DNA of 64,000 bases. Source: Legionella hackeliae (lineage in GTDB: Bacteria; Pseudomonadota; Gammaproteobacteria; Legionellales; Legionellaceae). Positions 25,486 through 35,106 of the stretch are shown here, one piece after another. The notes beneath the pieces were generated by a model. It was not told the DNA's origin and searched no databases. It saw nothing but the letters and a program-made list of their open reading frames with translations. Both the position numbers and the translations under genes were made by a program. Location of the stretch: the NCBI RefSeq assembly GCF_000953655.1, contig NZ_LN681225.1:1132001-1196000 (forward strand). The letters run 5' to 3'. The stretch's first letter is position 1. Each line of letters starts with the position of its first letter.

Positions 25486-26871
25486 ATGGCTGCAGAACTA
25501 AAAACACGAAAAAATCCTGTAGATTCGCTTCGATCGCCACCCCATTCAGCTGAAGCTGAACAGGCAATCATTGGTGGTTTAATGCTCGATAATCAGGTTT
25601 GGGATACTATTAGTACCAAATTATGCGAAACCGATTTCTATCGCACGGAACATCGCGTTCTCTATCAAGCGATTAGTGAGCTTGCCAAGAAAGATCAACC
25701 TTTCGATGTGGTCACTTTGTTGGATATCCTTAAGTCCTCCAATCAATTGGATGATGCGGGAGGGGAAACTTATCTCTTTGAATTAGCGAACAACACCCCC
25801 AGTGTTGCTAACGTTTCTGCCTATGCTGATATTGTGCGTGACAAATCCGTTCAACGACAATTGATTACTGTAGCGAACGAGATTGCCGACTCTGCTTATA
25901 ATCCTTCAGGAAGAGAAATGACCGATCTTCTTGATTTTGCCGAAACGAAAGTGTTTGCTATTGCTGAGCAAACTGGAGGTGATGGTGGACCAGAAAGCAT
26001 TAAAAAAATTCTCGTTAAAACAGTCGAAAAGATTGATGCTCTTTATAACAACGGAGATGCTTTAACAGGTTTACCTACCGGTCTATCTGATTTTGATGAA
26101 AGGACATCAGGCTTACAACCTTCCGATTTAATTATTGTGGCAGGTCGCCCTTCGATGGGTAAGACAACATTAGTCATGAATATGGCAGAAAACGCTGCTA
26201 TTCATGCGCGGAAACCTGTTTTGGTATTTTCTATGGAGATGCCCTCGGATTCTCTGGCAATGCGCATGATGTCCTCTCTAGGACGAATTGATCAGCACCG
26301 TTTACGAACAGGAAAATTAGAAGAAGAAGATTGGCCAAGAGTGACTTCAGCTGTCCACCTATTGTCGGAAGCCCCACTTTACATTGACGATACAGCGGCT
26401 TTATCGCCTGCTGAAATGCGAGCACGGGCCCGGCGTTTAGCGAAAGAGCAGGGGCAATTAGGCTTAATCGTGGTCGACTATCTTCAATTAATGAAAGTAC
26501 CTGGCTTTAAAGCAGATAATCGCACGGCAGAAATTTCAGAAATTTCTCGAAGTTTAAAATCCTTAGCGAAAGAGCTTGAAGTGCCTGTAATTGCCTTATC
26601 ACAATTAAATCGTAGCCTTGAGCAACGTCAAGATAAACGACCGGTTATGTCCGATCTTCGGGAATCTGGTGCAATTGAGCAGGATGCGGATTTAATTTGC
26701 TTTATTTATCGTGATGAGGTGTATAACGAGGATAGTCCTGATAAGGGAGTTGCCGAATTAATTATTGCAAAACAGCGTAATGGTCCTATTGGTAAAGTCC
26801 GGGTTGCCTTCTTGGGTAAATATACTCGTTTTGAAGATTTAGCATTTAACGGTTACCAGGGAACTGATTAA
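25486..26871 (+). CDS. dnaB: Replicative DNA helicase
   Basis: Hexameric 5'-3' helicase of the replisome, 461 residues. The N-terminal DnaB domain includes [16 protein letters not shown]. The C-terminal RecA-like motor has the Walker [11 protein letters not shown] (about residues 221-230), Walker [11 protein letters not shown], and [10 protein letters not shown]. No intein is present. The frame starts at ATG 25486 without an obvious strong ribosome site. alr follows after 1 bp, the same dnaB-alr order known in several gammaproteobacteria. Confidence 0.98.
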   Translation: MAAELKTRKNPVDSLRSPPHSAEAEQAIIGGLMLDNQVWDTISTKLCETDFYRTEHRVLYQAISELAKKDQPFDVVTLLDILKSSNQLDDAGGETYLFELANNTPSVANVSAYADIVRDKSVQRQLITVANEIADSAYNPSGREMTDLLDFAETKVFAIAEQTGGDGGPESIKKILVKTVEKIDALYNNGDALTGLPTGLSDFDERTSGLQPSDLIIVAGRPSMGKTTLVMNMAENAAIHARKPVLVFSMEMPSDSLAMRMMSSLGRIDQHRLRTGKLEEEDWPRVTSAVHLLSEAPLYIDDTAALSPAEMRARARRLAKEQGQLGLIVVDYLQLMKVPGFKADNRTAEISEISRSLKSLAKELEVPVIALSQLNRSLEQRQDKRPVMSDLRESGAIEQDADLICFIYRDEVYNEDSPDKGVAELIIAKQRNGPIGKVRVAFLGKYTRFEDLAFNGYQGTD

Positions 26872-26872
26872 T

Positions 26873-27949
26873 ATGGCAAGACCTACTCGCGTTCAAATTG
26901 ATGCCACAGCACTTTTGCACAATTTGAATTTTATCAAACGCCGTGCTTTGAATTCCAAAGTCATTGCAATGGTAAAAGCAAATGCTTATGGTTGTGGTCT
27001 TTCTGCCGTTGTGCCCGTATTGGAAGGGCAGGTTTATGCATTTGGCGTGGCTTGTCTTGAGGAGGCGATGGCTATCCGTGCTTTAGGAGTGCGCAGTGAT
27101 TGTGTGTTGTTTCAAGGGATATTTAGCCCAGATGAACTATATGCGGCAGCTTCACATAAATTACAATGTGTTATTCATCAACCCCACCAACTGCAATGGT
27201 TACTTTCAACCCCCTTGTCAAATAAAATCAAAATTTGGGTAAAAGTAAATACTGGTATGCATCGTTTAGGTTTTGATCCTCAAGAAGTTTATGGAGTTAT
27301 GGATGCTTTGAGGACTTGCCCCTGGGTTGATTCTGAAATTGGTTTAATGACGCATTTAGCATGCGCAGATGAGCCTGAAAATCCCAGTAATCAAAATCAG
27401 CTGCGAATTTTTAGAGAGCTTGATTTACCAGATACCCAATTGATTAAGAGTATCAGTAATTCAGCTGCCATTTTGGCCTTGCCAGACACTCATGCGGATG
27501 TCGTGCGTCCCGGAATTATGCTTTATGGTGTTTCTCCATTTTCTCATCAAATTGGCCAAGAGTTGGGTTTAATGCCGGTGATGCGTTTTGTTTCTGCCAT
27601 TAGCGCTCTTCATCATTATCCAGCAAATGCTCGAATTGGTTATGGTGGTACCTGGCAAACTAGCCGTCCTTCGATCATTGGGGTAGTGGCTGTTGGATAT
27701 GGCGATGGCTATCCAAGACATATTGCTGAAAATACCCCTGTCTGGGTCAATGGAACACATGCTCCTATTGTCGGACGTGTTTCTATGGACATGCTTACGG
27801 TCGATTTAACGCACTGTCCAGGGGTAAAAATTGGCGATGCTGTGGAACTTTGGGGGCAACATATCCCTGTAGAATCAATAGCCTTATCTGCTGGAACGAT
27901 TGCTTATGAACTATTATGTCAATTCTCACCACGGGTTCAGCAAGAGTAG
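26873..27949 (+). CDS. alr: Alanine racemase
   Basis: PLP enzyme that makes D-alanine for peptidoglycan. Lys35 in AMVKANAYG binds PLP. The catalytic Tyr from the partner subunit is in the GYGGTW stretch near residue 256. The C-terminal beta domain carries [13 protein letters not shown]. Length of 358 residues is standard. It starts one base after the dnaB stop region, so the two are certainly co-transcribed. Confidence 0.97.
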   Translation: MARPTRVQIDATALLHNLNFIKRRALNSKVIAMVKANAYGCGLSAVVPVLEGQVYAFGVACLEEAMAIRALGVRSDCVLFQGIFSPDELYAAASHKLQCVIHQPHQLQWLLSTPLSNKIKIWVKVNTGMHRLGFDPQEVYGVMDALRTCPWVDSEIGLMTHLACADEPENPSNQNQLRIFRELDLPDTQLIKSISNSAAILALPDTHADVVRPGIMLYGVSPFSHQIGQELGLMPVMRFVSAISALHHYPANARIGYGGTWQTSRPSIIGVVAVGYGDGYPRHIAENTPVWVNGTHAPIVGRVSMDMLTVDLTHCPGVKIGDAVELWGQHIPVESIALSAGTIAYELLCQFSPRVQQE

Positions 27950-28037
27950 AGTGATTTAAAATTATGCATAATGTGGATAATATCTAAACGTGGTGTTAGA
28001 ATACCAACCGATTTTACAACGATACTTATGGTGAATC

Positions 28038-28487
28038 ATGAAAAAAATAGCGGTAGTATCTCTTTCTCTTTCAGTTCTACTTGCCAGTTGTGCGCAAGTT
28101 ACCAATGAAGGAGTTGGTACTGTCACAGGTGGTGTTGTTGGTGGACTTATAGGCAGCCAATTTGGTGGCGGTTCTGGTAAGGTCGCTGCAGCTGCTGGTG
28201 GCGCTTTATTAGGAGCTTTTCTTGGAGGAAATATTGGTCGTACTATGGATCGTCTCGACCGTTTGGAAATGCAACGAGCTTTAGAAACTGCTCCAACAGG
28301 ACGTGCTGTGGTATGGTCAAACCCGGATAATGGTAACCGCTACACGGTTCAACCTACAAGAACCTATTACACAAATAACCAACCTTGCCGTGAGTATATC
28401 ACTAGAGCAATCATTGGTGGTAAATCACAACAGATATACGGTAAAGCATGCCGTCAAGCTGATGGTTCCTGGAAAGTTGCAAACTAA
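28038..28487 (+). CDS. Glycine-zipper outer-membrane lipoprotein (17-kDa antigen type)
   Basis: A 149-residue lipoprotein with a lipobox LLASC (Cys18). It is followed by two glycine-zipper segments (VTGGVVGGLIGSQFGGGSG and AAAAGGALLGAFLGGNIG, residues 31-75) that can pack in the outer membrane. The C-terminal soluble domain has paired cysteines in PCREYITRA and GKACRQADGSWKV. It resembles the 17-kDa surface antigen family of rickettsiae and related envelope lipoproteins. No enzymatic role is expected. Confidence 0.88.
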   Translation: MKKIAVVSLSLSVLLASCAQVTNEGVGTVTGGVVGGLIGSQFGGGSGKVAAAAGGALLGAFLGGNIGRTMDRLDRLEMQRALETAPTGRAVVWSNPDNGNRYTVQPTRTYYTNNQPCREYITRAIIGGKSQQIYGKACRQADGSWKVAN

Positions 28488-28506
28488 TTTTTATGCAGTC
28501 CATAAC

Positions 28507-28543
28507 ATCCCTTGTTTGATTACGAAATTGAGCAAGGGATTTT
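28507..28543 (+). terminator. Probable terminator of the lipoprotein gene
   Basis: Stem ATCCCTTG / CAAGGGAT with an 18-nt loop and a following TTTTCTC. The large loop makes it weaker than the other terminators here. Confidence 0.5.
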
Positions 28544-28642
28544 CTCAATACCCCTTCAAATTTTGTCTATATTCTGTCGACTATTTGTCAACCATTTTGA
28601 CGTTTGACCAAAATGCATGCTTATGAAAATATAGAGAGCGAC

Positions 28643-28675
28643 GTGTCAACGCGAATATCGTTTATTTCTTGACAC
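28643..28675. promoter_or_regulatory. Inverted repeat upstream of the serine protease
   Basis: GTGTCAA and TTGACAC form a 7-bp inverted repeat with a 19-base spacer, 38 bp before the protease ATG. The TTGACA also reads as a -35 element. It could be an operator or a 5' hairpin; there is nothing to choose between them. Confidence 0.3.
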
Positions 28676-28712
28676 CTGCCAATACCCATTGATTTTAAAA
28701 GGAATTTTAATC

Positions 28713-29825
28713 ATGAAAACTCTAATCCATGCCTGCTCTCTTATTCCGTTAGCTTTATATTCAACCCAGATCCTTGCCAGTGATGAATTGGAGAAAGGAA
28801 TTGAAAACAAGCAAAGTGAAAAATCGATTTACGAGTATTGGACACCTGAGCGTTTGATGAATGCCAAGGAAATGCCTTATCCGAAAGTCGATCCGAATGC
28901 GGTTCAGGAAATAGATATAGAATCGTTACAGTTAGAAAAACCTCAACAAAAAGAGGGCACTCCTCCTGCAATAGAAATAGAACCGGATAAAACACCACTA
29001 ATCCCACAAACGATGATTAATTTAGAAAGTACGCTATCCGAACATTTTTTTAATCGAGGGACATCAGGAGCAAACTTTACAAGTTCTCGTCTAGTACCAT
29101 TGAGTGCAGACTTATCCTATCCATTTAGTGCGGTAGGTAAGCTTTATTTTACTGTCCCGGGTCAGGGGGATGCGGTTTGCTCAGCGTCTACTATTGGTCA
29201 ACGAATTGTTTTAACAGCTGGTCATTGTGTTCATTCGGGAACCAGTTCTGGTTATTATACTAATTTTGTGTTTATTCCAGCTTATCGCGATGGAAATGCA
29301 CCTTACAGAGCTTGGTCATGGAAATTTGTTTTAACTACTTCTGAGTGGGCGACAGGAGGGGGAGTGGTTCCAAATGCTGCTGACTATGCCATGATAGAGG
29401 TGAATGATAAAGTGATTAATGGTTCAACAACACGTTTAGGCCTTGTTACTGGAATGTTGGGTTGGATTGTTAATGCATTGATACCTAATCATGCCCATTT
29501 ATTAGGTTATCCATGCAATCTGGATTATTGTGCAAAAATGCACCAAGTTATGTCCCAAAGTTTCCGTGCTGTGAGTCCTAACAATGTAGAATATGGTTCA
29601 GATATGCGAGGAGGCTCTAGTGGCGGTCCGTGGGTACAAAATTTTGGTATTGCAGCTTTTGGACAAACAGGGGGTTCAAATACTGCACGTAATGCTATTG
29701 TAGGTGTAACATCCTATGGTTATATTGATTCCAATATTATGTTACAGGGAAGCTCCGTATTAGATAGTCGTTTCTCCAGTTTACGCAATAGAATTTGTGC
29801 GCACCGGGCAGGGAATTGTACCTAG
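28713..29825 (+). CDS. Secreted trypsin-like serine protease (V8/glutamyl-endopeptidase style)
   Basis: A 370-residue exported protein. A signal peptide of about 22 residues is followed by a pro-region rich in Glu, Pro and Lys. A chymotrypsin-fold domain comes next, with His in LTAGHCVHSG, Asp in AADYAMIEV and the nucleophile Ser in MRGGSSGGPWV. Four to six cysteines could form disulfides. I start at ATG 28713, which has AAAGGA before it; the TTG at 28689 is less likely. Probably exported by type II secretion as other Legionella exoproteases are, which is inference. Cleavage specificity is unknown. Confidence 0.88.
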   Translation: MKTLIHACSLIPLALYSTQILASDELEKGIENKQSEKSIYEYWTPERLMNAKEMPYPKVDPNAVQEIDIESLQLEKPQQKEGTPPAIEIEPDKTPLIPQTMINLESTLSEHFFNRGTSGANFTSSRLVPLSADLSYPFSAVGKLYFTVPGQGDAVCSASTIGQRIVLTAGHCVHSGTSSGYYTNFVFIPAYRDGNAPYRAWSWKFVLTTSEWATGGGVVPNAADYAMIEVNDKVINGSTTRLGLVTGMLGWIVNALIPNHAHLLGYPCNLDYCAKMHQVMSQSFRAVSPNNVEYGSDMRGGSSGGPWVQNFGIAAFGQTGGSNTARNAIVGVTSYGYIDSNIMLQGSSVLDSRFSSLRNRICAHRAGNCT

Positions 29826-29846
29826 TTCGTAAAACTATAAAAGAAT

Positions 29847-29873
29847 AAAGAGCTTCATTAGGAGGAGCTCTTT
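29847..29873. terminator. Hairpin between convergent genes
   Basis: Stem AAAGAGCT / AGCTCTTT around an 11-nt loop between the stop codons at 29825 and 29886. On the minus side it is followed by a T-rich stretch, so it more likely serves the minus-strand gene. Confidence 0.6.
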
Positions 29874-29885
29874 GACTGAGTTTGA

Positions 29886-31778
29886 TTAAAGCAGCTCACT
29901 ATAATCATTGTTATAATACGATAAATGCTTCAGACGGTTAATTACACGCCAGGCTCTATCTTTGTCATTATTTGCATAACGAAGTTTAGCCAAATAATTT
30001 AAATAAATTACAGCCTGTTCTGCAGGAATAGGGTAGTATAAGCCATCTTCAAGAATATGTTGTGCCTGAGAAATGTTTCCTTGCTCAATTAAAAATTGAC
30101 TAAAAGTGATTCGAGCCAAACAGAAATGCGGATTATTTTGCAGAGATCTATGGAAGAACGTCTGAGCTTTGGTCGGATTATATAACAAAGAAGACTGTAA
30201 TAATGCCATTTGAAAATAGGGTCGTGCATAATAATGATTAGCACGAAGAGCCTTATTAATTTCGTCTTCTGCTTGTCGAATCAGGGCATGACGCTCACTG
30301 TCTACATGGGTATTAGTGATTAACTGAAAATATAAATCAGCGCTGCGACTATGGAGTTCTGCCAGCTGAAGCCATTCCAGTGCCTGCTTGTTATAATGCA
30401 GTGCTGAAGTATAATCGTTTTGTTTCGTGGTCACATCGGCTTTAGTAATGTAGTAATTAAGTAGCAATAAGCGAAATGCATAAAGAGTTATCAATAAAAA
30501 GAGAATAAATCCAACCATCATGAAGATACGCTTTAATTGCGGAGTTAGTGGGATTACCCATCCTCGTATAATCCCTCCTTCCTTGAGCAGGCTATGCAGG
30601 TAACCAAGATAACATCCCAATAATAGATTCATTGTTAAAACGTAAAAATTGAAATCCACCATGCTGTGCAGAGCAAAACTAATTATAACCGCAAAGCAAA
30701 CTGCGAGTTGTATATGATGTTCTGCATCAACCGGTTTCTGGAAAAAATATCGCCAAAATGATAGGGCAATTGTGATTACGAGACCCAGTAAAATGAGTGC
30801 TCCTGGAATTCCTGTTTCAATGAATAGCTGCAGAAAATCATTGTGAGCGTATTGGAGGGCTGAACCATCACCAGGCAAGCTAAATGCAGGATAATAGTGC
30901 ATAAAATTAAAAATCCCGATCCCATACCATGAGGATTTTTGCCATAAATGCCATGCGCCTTGCCAGATAATAAGTCGAGATTTTTCTTGCTGGAGTAGGG
31001 TTAAACGGTGCTTAATAGCGGGTTGTGCCACTATCAAGATTATGCTGAATGCAAGCAATAAAAGACTCAGCAGCTGTATAAACCGTCTTTTTGAAATATA
31101 ACGACGTAGCAATAAAAGTTCCAGGGTGAGACAGCAAACAAAGCTTATTGCTACACCACGACTAAAGGCAGCGAGCATTGCTAATGTGATGATAAGAATG
31201 CTTAATCTTAAACAGTGAGCATATAACTTCGATGTTGTGTTATTACCAGATTTTTGTGTTAGGAATTCACCAATAAGGGTTAGAAGAGACATCATAAAAA
31301 AAGCAGCAGCGGTATTTTTATTTGCAAAAAATCCACAAGGCATCTCATGCAAAATAAAAAATTGAAAGATTGCATAAGCGGCGCAAATTGCACTCAATAC
31401 CCAGATTGTCCCGAATGTCAAAGACCAAAACCGCTTTGCCTGTGTGGTTGTGTTAACTATAAAAAAAGCAAAGACCCACAGACTGCACTGAAAAAAACCA
31501 AAAAGGGTCGTATTAGAAACCACTCCAAAAACAAAAGGCAACCAAATCCATATTATCCAGAGAACCAACAGAAGGCTAAATGGTGTCAATTGCAAACTCA
31601 TTTGAGTACGCAGATGCGAAAAATTAGTGATTGCAGCGAGAAGAATTAGACTATAGGTTATCAATAAAACCGAAAGGTCATTTGTTCCCTGAAAAATTAA
31701 TGAGGCAAGTAACAATAAACAGAGTATGCTTTCATGATAGGACAGGCTGGGTTTAAAACTTAAAAATCGCAAAAGCAT
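29886..31778 (-). CDS. O-antigen ligase/polymerase-like membrane protein with TPR tail
   Basis: A 630-residue protein with about 11-12 membrane helices in residues 1-440, then a soluble helical C-terminus of about 190 residues with tetratricopeptide-like pairs. The large periplasmic loop contains the Wzy_C/WaaL landmark HNDFLQLFIETGIPG (about residues 312-326) preceded by GIGIFNFMHYYP. This architecture is shared by O-antigen ligases, polymerases and PglL-type O-oligosaccharyltransferases. A role in transferring LPS glycans or glycosylating proteins is likely, but the acceptor cannot be told. It lies outside the main LPS locus. Confidence 0.85.
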   Translation of the reverse strand: MLLRFLSFKPSLSYHESILCLLLLASLIFQGTNDLSVLLITYSLILLAAITNFSHLRTQMSLQLTPFSLLLVLWIIWIWLPFVFGVVSNTTLFGFFQCSLWVFAFFIVNTTTQAKRFWSLTFGTIWVLSAICAAYAIFQFFILHEMPCGFFANKNTAAAFFMMSLLTLIGEFLTQKSGNNTTSKLYAHCLRLSILIITLAMLAAFSRGVAISFVCCLTLELLLLRRYISKRRFIQLLSLLLLAFSIILIVAQPAIKHRLTLLQQEKSRLIIWQGAWHLWQKSSWYGIGIFNFMHYYPAFSLPGDGSALQYAHNDFLQLFIETGIPGALILLGLVITIALSFWRYFFQKPVDAEHHIQLAVCFAVIISFALHSMVDFNFYVLTMNLLLGCYLGYLHSLLKEGGIIRGWVIPLTPQLKRIFMMVGFILFLLITLYAFRLLLLNYYITKADVTTKQNDYTSALHYNKQALEWLQLAELHSRSADLYFQLITNTHVDSERHALIRQAEDEINKALRANHYYARPYFQMALLQSSLLYNPTKAQTFFHRSLQNNPHFCLARITFSQFLIEQGNISQAQHILEDGLYYPIPAEQAVIYLNYLAKLRYANNDKDRAWRVINRLKHLSYYNNDYSELL

Positions 31779-31793
31779 GCTCTGTCTTGGTTA

Positions 31794-32756
31794 TTATGTA
31801 GCAGAAACCCATTTTCCTTGAATAAAGGGACCATTTAATGAAAGTTCATGACTCGCGGAGTTTTCTATCGTATTAAAATCCTCTCCGGGTAATGAAAGAA
31901 ACATATTAAAATAGTGTTGGAACATCCATCCAGCTAACACACTAAATTGCCCCATCTTCGCATTGAACTGATAACTGGCTCCCAACTTCGCTTCAAACTC
32001 AGGCACTAAATTAGTCTGGCTCATGTAGTCGTTAAATGGAGTGATTCGTGGACCGCTTCTATTATCCCCTGATAATTTTGTCCTCGACTCACCAATTAGA
32101 AGGGCCATGGCTCCCTTGGCAAACACAGCAAAATTATGCGGTAACTGACGAGAAATATCTCCACCTAAACGGGGTCCTACACCACGATACTTTGCATCCA
32201 GAGTACTAGTTTCAAATAAAGTGGGGGGAGAATTATTTATTTGTTCGGATGCTTGAGAGCTGCGCTCTATGTTCCCATTGGCATACTGTAATCCAGCATG
32301 AACCCTAAAATTGGTTTTGCTTCCCAGATTACTGTTTTGAGCAAACTCCAAATTCACAACATCTAGTTTAGTTTTAAAGCTTAATGCATAACCTCGCGTT
32401 TGTGGAATAGCCTGAAGTGGAAAGAAAGCACTTGTACCATCATTATATCTGTCATCAAAGTGTAACCAATTCACATTGACATCATTTCCAGTGTTGAAAT
32501 GGTAACTTCCTTCAACAATAAAGCCCCAATCCCAAGGTGATTTTACATTATAATAAGGAATAGAACTGATAATAGTACCTCGTACCAGATAAGGATTTAG
32601 CAATGACGATGTGGGCTTTAGATACAATGCGCTAATGCCAGCATCCCAGGCGCGAATTTCACAAGGAACGGTAACTCCCTCTGCCAGACAGCCCATAGTG
32701 CCAGCATAGTCTGTGCCAGCTACTAATAATCCTACTAGAAAATATGCTTTTGCCAT
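31794..32756 (-). CDS. Legionella major outer membrane protein (OmpS-like porin)
   Basis: A 320-residue beta-barrel of the Legionella OMP family. It has a signal peptide of about 18 residues, then the family-typical GTMGCLAEGVTVPCEIRAWD segment with two cysteines, and alternating strands to the end. The mature start and the WDAGISALYLKP strand closely resemble the cysteine-rich porins that dominate the Legionella outer membrane. This one has fewer residues than I expect for the main porin and is probably a paralogue. It is one of the best taxonomic pointers in the window. Confidence 0.88.
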   Translation of the reverse strand: MAKAYFLVGLLVAGTDYAGTMGCLAEGVTVPCEIRAWDAGISALYLKPTSSLLNPYLVRGTIISSIPYYNVKSPWDWGFIVEGSYHFNTGNDVNVNWLHFDDRYNDGTSAFFPLQAIPQTRGYALSFKTKLDVVNLEFAQNSNLGSKTNFRVHAGLQYANGNIERSSQASEQINNSPPTLFETSTLDAKYRGVGPRLGGDISRQLPHNFAVFAKGAMALLIGESRTKLSGDNRSGPRITPFNDYMSQTNLVPEFEAKLGASYQFNAKMGQFSVLAGWMFQHYFNMFLSLPGEDFNTIENSASHELSLNGPFIQGKWVSAT

Positions 32757-32951
32757 GCCGTCTTCCCTAACTTGGTTACCAAAAATTTAGACTTACTATC
32801 GTAAATAATTTGTTTTCAAAAGCAAGTAAAAAATAAAAAGTTGTTTTTATCTGCATCAAGGTTCTTATTGAAAGATAATTTCTTGCTCCAAACTTTCTAA
32901 AGAATACACTTATTGTGCTATATTAATTCAATATATAATCTAATTTACTAT

Positions 32952-32972
32952 CCTGACTCATCGCATGTCAGG
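32952..32972 (+). promoter_or_regulatory. Leader hairpin before the CBS gene
   Basis: CCTGAC / GTCAGG stem with a 9-nt loop, just ahead of the GAGGGAG ribosome site of the gene at 32994. Possibly a leader structure affecting translation. Confidence 0.3.
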
Positions 32973-32993
32973 ATCTTCGAGGGAGTGAATCCT

Positions 32994-33431
32994 ATGGCTG
33001 CTCACCCAATTTTTTCCGCTCTGCCTCAGCCAAGACGTCCTGTTACTTTTATTAAACCTGATACTTCTGTAGCTGAATGCGTTAAGCGAATGACAGAGAA
33101 CGATATTGGTGCATTAGTAGTTCGCGATGACAAACATCTTATAGGAATAGTCAGTGAGCGTGACGTTATTCGTTCCTGTTTGAACAAGGGTTTGAATCCA
33201 GATACCACTACAGCTGGGGATATTGCCTATACAGCTGTCAGTGTGTTGAATTTATTTGATCCCGTTGAGAAAGCGATGGAAGTTATTACACAAACTAAAC
33301 GACGCCATGTTTTAATCCTTGAACAAGAGGAGCTTGTTGCCATTTTATCTATCGGTGACTTATTGTTTCATTTGCTGGAAGATAAATCCCGCGTTATCGA
33401 GCAATTGGAAAACTACATCCATACTTACTAG
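32994..33431 (+). CDS. Tandem CBS-domain protein
   Basis: A 145-residue stand-alone CBS pair (Bateman module). CBS1 spans about residues 20-68 (VTFIKPDTSVAECVKRM to GIVSERDVIRS), and CBS2 about residues 86-140 with LVAILSIGDLLFHLL. Such modules bind adenine nucleotides or SAM and sense cell energy or metabolic state. The longer reading frame from 32913 is rejected because ATG 32994 has a strong GAGGGAG ribosome site. No partner domain is fused, and the target is unknown. Confidence 0.92.
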   Translation: MAAHPIFSALPQPRRPVTFIKPDTSVAECVKRMTENDIGALVVRDDKHLIGIVSERDVIRSCLNKGLNPDTTTAGDIAYTAVSVLNLFDPVEKAMEVITQTKRRHVLILEQEELVAILSIGDLLFHLLEDKSRVIEQLENYIHTY

Positions 33432-33450
33432 TCGTTTTTGGAATCACTGT

Positions 33451-33480
33451 AAAATACAACGTCTTACACGTTGTATTTTT
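33451..33480 (+). terminator. Rho-independent terminator
   Basis: Stem AAAATACAACG / CGTTGTATTTT with loop TCTTACA and trailing T. It lies 19 bp after the CBS gene. Confidence 0.9.
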
Positions 33481-33604
33481 ATTTTAAATAAATGTACAAC
33501 GCCAGAGGAAGGGCTGTATTATTAAATTTGGTGTCATTCTCCTATTCGAAATGCCACTTGATAATAATGCAGATAATTCCAATATACCTTATGAGGGCGT
33601 AAGT

Positions 33605-34792
33605 ATGAGATTTGTACTGAAAATTATTCTAAGTAGTTTCCTTTGCATTTCTCTACTTTGGGCAGATACCACGCCTGCTACATCCAGTTGGTTTACGCAA
33701 GATGAAAATAAAACAATTAAACTTCAGGTAAGTTTATTTTTATCGTCAACCTGTCCTCATTGTCATAAAGCGGATCTATTTTTTCAGAGCATTGAACCAA
33801 ATACACCATGGATTGAAGTGCACCGTTACACAATTAATAAAGACAAAGCAACTCTTGAGACCTTTAATCAGTTTCTTCAGCAACAAAACTCAACGGATTT
33901 TAGTGTGCCAGCAATCTTTTTTTGTAACTCGCATTGGATAGGTTTTGCTGAGCCTGAAACCAGTGGAGAGGAATTGTTACGTGGCTTGAAATATTGTCAC
34001 GATCAAATTGTCAAAACAGGTCAAATAAGCACCAACACAACGAATGTACTGAGACAATGGGCTAATGCAAATTGGTATGGTAACGCGATTATCTCCAAAC
34101 CTTCGGTGGCTACTTTAATTCCAATGATGGCAGTGAGTGATGCGTTAAATCCCTGCTCACTCTTTCTCATCCTGACTTTAGTGGCATTTTTATGGTTAGC
34201 CGAGACTCGTCAATTGCGATTGACCGCTGGGTTTTTATTCATTGTTACGGTGGGGGTGGTTCATTATGTACAACAAGTGCATAGTGCATTTTTCTTTCAA
34301 TGGATTACATGGTTACGTATTCCTGCCCTTATTATTGGTTTAATCCTCCTTACTTATACGTTGGGTTATCTTAAAACACTACGTCTTAATAAATCCTACG
34401 TATTTTTAAGCTTAGCTGTTTTAAGTGCATTTGGTGTACAAGCTTACATGCAAACTTGCACGCCTAATTTTGCACTTGTTTTCGAGCAGTGGCTTTTGAC
34501 GCAGCAGTTTTCAACCTATAAAACGATAGCATTTGAAATAATTTATCAGATTTTTTATGTACTCTTTTTATTATTGTTAATTCTGCTGGTCATTTTAGGA
34601 AGTAAAGCAGCGCGGTTTACAAAATACCAAGTGATTTTTAGAAAAAGCGCTCATATTTTTTTGATAATAGTTGCACTACTGTTGATTATTTATCCTGTTG
34701 CCTTTGCACAATTAGGCCTGTCTCTTTTAGCCCTGATTATTGCAATAATTATTGCCGTCCTGTTAAGAAAAAAAATGCTACCGTTATTATAG
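33605..34792 (+). CDS. Thioredoxin-like domain fused to a DsbD/CcdA-like membrane domain
   Basis: A 395-residue envelope protein. A signal peptide occupies residues 1-20. A thioredoxin/glutaredoxin-like periplasmic domain (about residues 35-145) has the redox motif CPHC. About seven membrane helices fill the C-terminal half. The first helix contains DALNPCSLFLIL, reminiscent of the Pro-Cys site in DsbD/CcdA transmembrane domains, and a second Cys lies later in MQTCTPN. I infer thiol-disulfide electron transfer across the membrane, in reverse domain order to DsbD. ATG 33605 with upstream GAGGG is preferred over the frame opening at 33551. The exact family is not recognised. Confidence 0.7.
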   Translation: MRFVLKIILSSFLCISLLWADTTPATSSWFTQDENKTIKLQVSLFLSSTCPHCHKADLFFQSIEPNTPWIEVHRYTINKDKATLETFNQFLQQQNSTDFSVPAIFFCNSHWIGFAEPETSGEELLRGLKYCHDQIVKTGQISTNTTNVLRQWANANWYGNAIISKPSVATLIPMMAVSDALNPCSLFLILTLVAFLWLAETRQLRLTAGFLFIVTVGVVHYVQQVHSAFFFQWITWLRIPALIIGLILLTYTLGYLKTLRLNKSYVFLSLAVLSAFGVQAYMQTCTPNFALVFEQWLLTQQFSTYKTIAFEIIYQIFYVLFLLLLILLVILGSKAARFTKYQVIFRKSAHIFLIIVALLLIIYPVAFAQLGLSLLALIIAIIIAVLLRKKMLPLL

Positions 34793-34814
34793 GAATATTA
34801 ATTGAAGGTGCAGC

Positions 34815-35081
34815 ATGGAAGACAATGATGAAAGACCGCCATTTTTTCCTATTCCTTATGAGGTAGAAGAGGGAAAAACTTACTTTTGGTGTGGGTGTGG
34901 AAAGAGTAAAAATCAACCTCTTTGCGACAGAACACACTGTGGCGCACAATCTGTTCCATATAAGGCTATAATTACAGAGACAGTGTACTTTTGTGGGTGT
35001 AAGGAAACTAAAGATCCGCCACTGTGTGACGGGTCGCATGCTAAAGTAATGCTTGAGTTTCTAAAAAAAGCAAAAGGTTAA
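34815..35081 (+). CDS. CDGSH iron-sulfur domain protein
   Basis: An 88-residue protein with two CDGSH-type [2Fe-2S] sites. The first is CGCGKSKNQPLCDRTH (residues 26-41) and the second CGCKETKDPPLCDGSH (residues 60-75). Both keep the three Cys and one His ligand set, although the first reads CDRTH instead of CDGSH. It resembles the tandem mitoNEET-like bacterial type used in redox or iron-sulfur handling. It starts 22 bp after the thioredoxin-like membrane gene and is probably co-expressed, which supports a redox theme. Confidence 0.9.
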   Translation: MEDNDERPPFFPIPYEVEEGKTYFWCGCGKSKNQPLCDRTHCGAQSVPYKAIITETVYFCGCKETKDPPLCDGSHAKVMLEFLKKAKG

Positions 35082-35106
35082 CTTTAGGATTAAAAGGGAT
35101 TTTATA

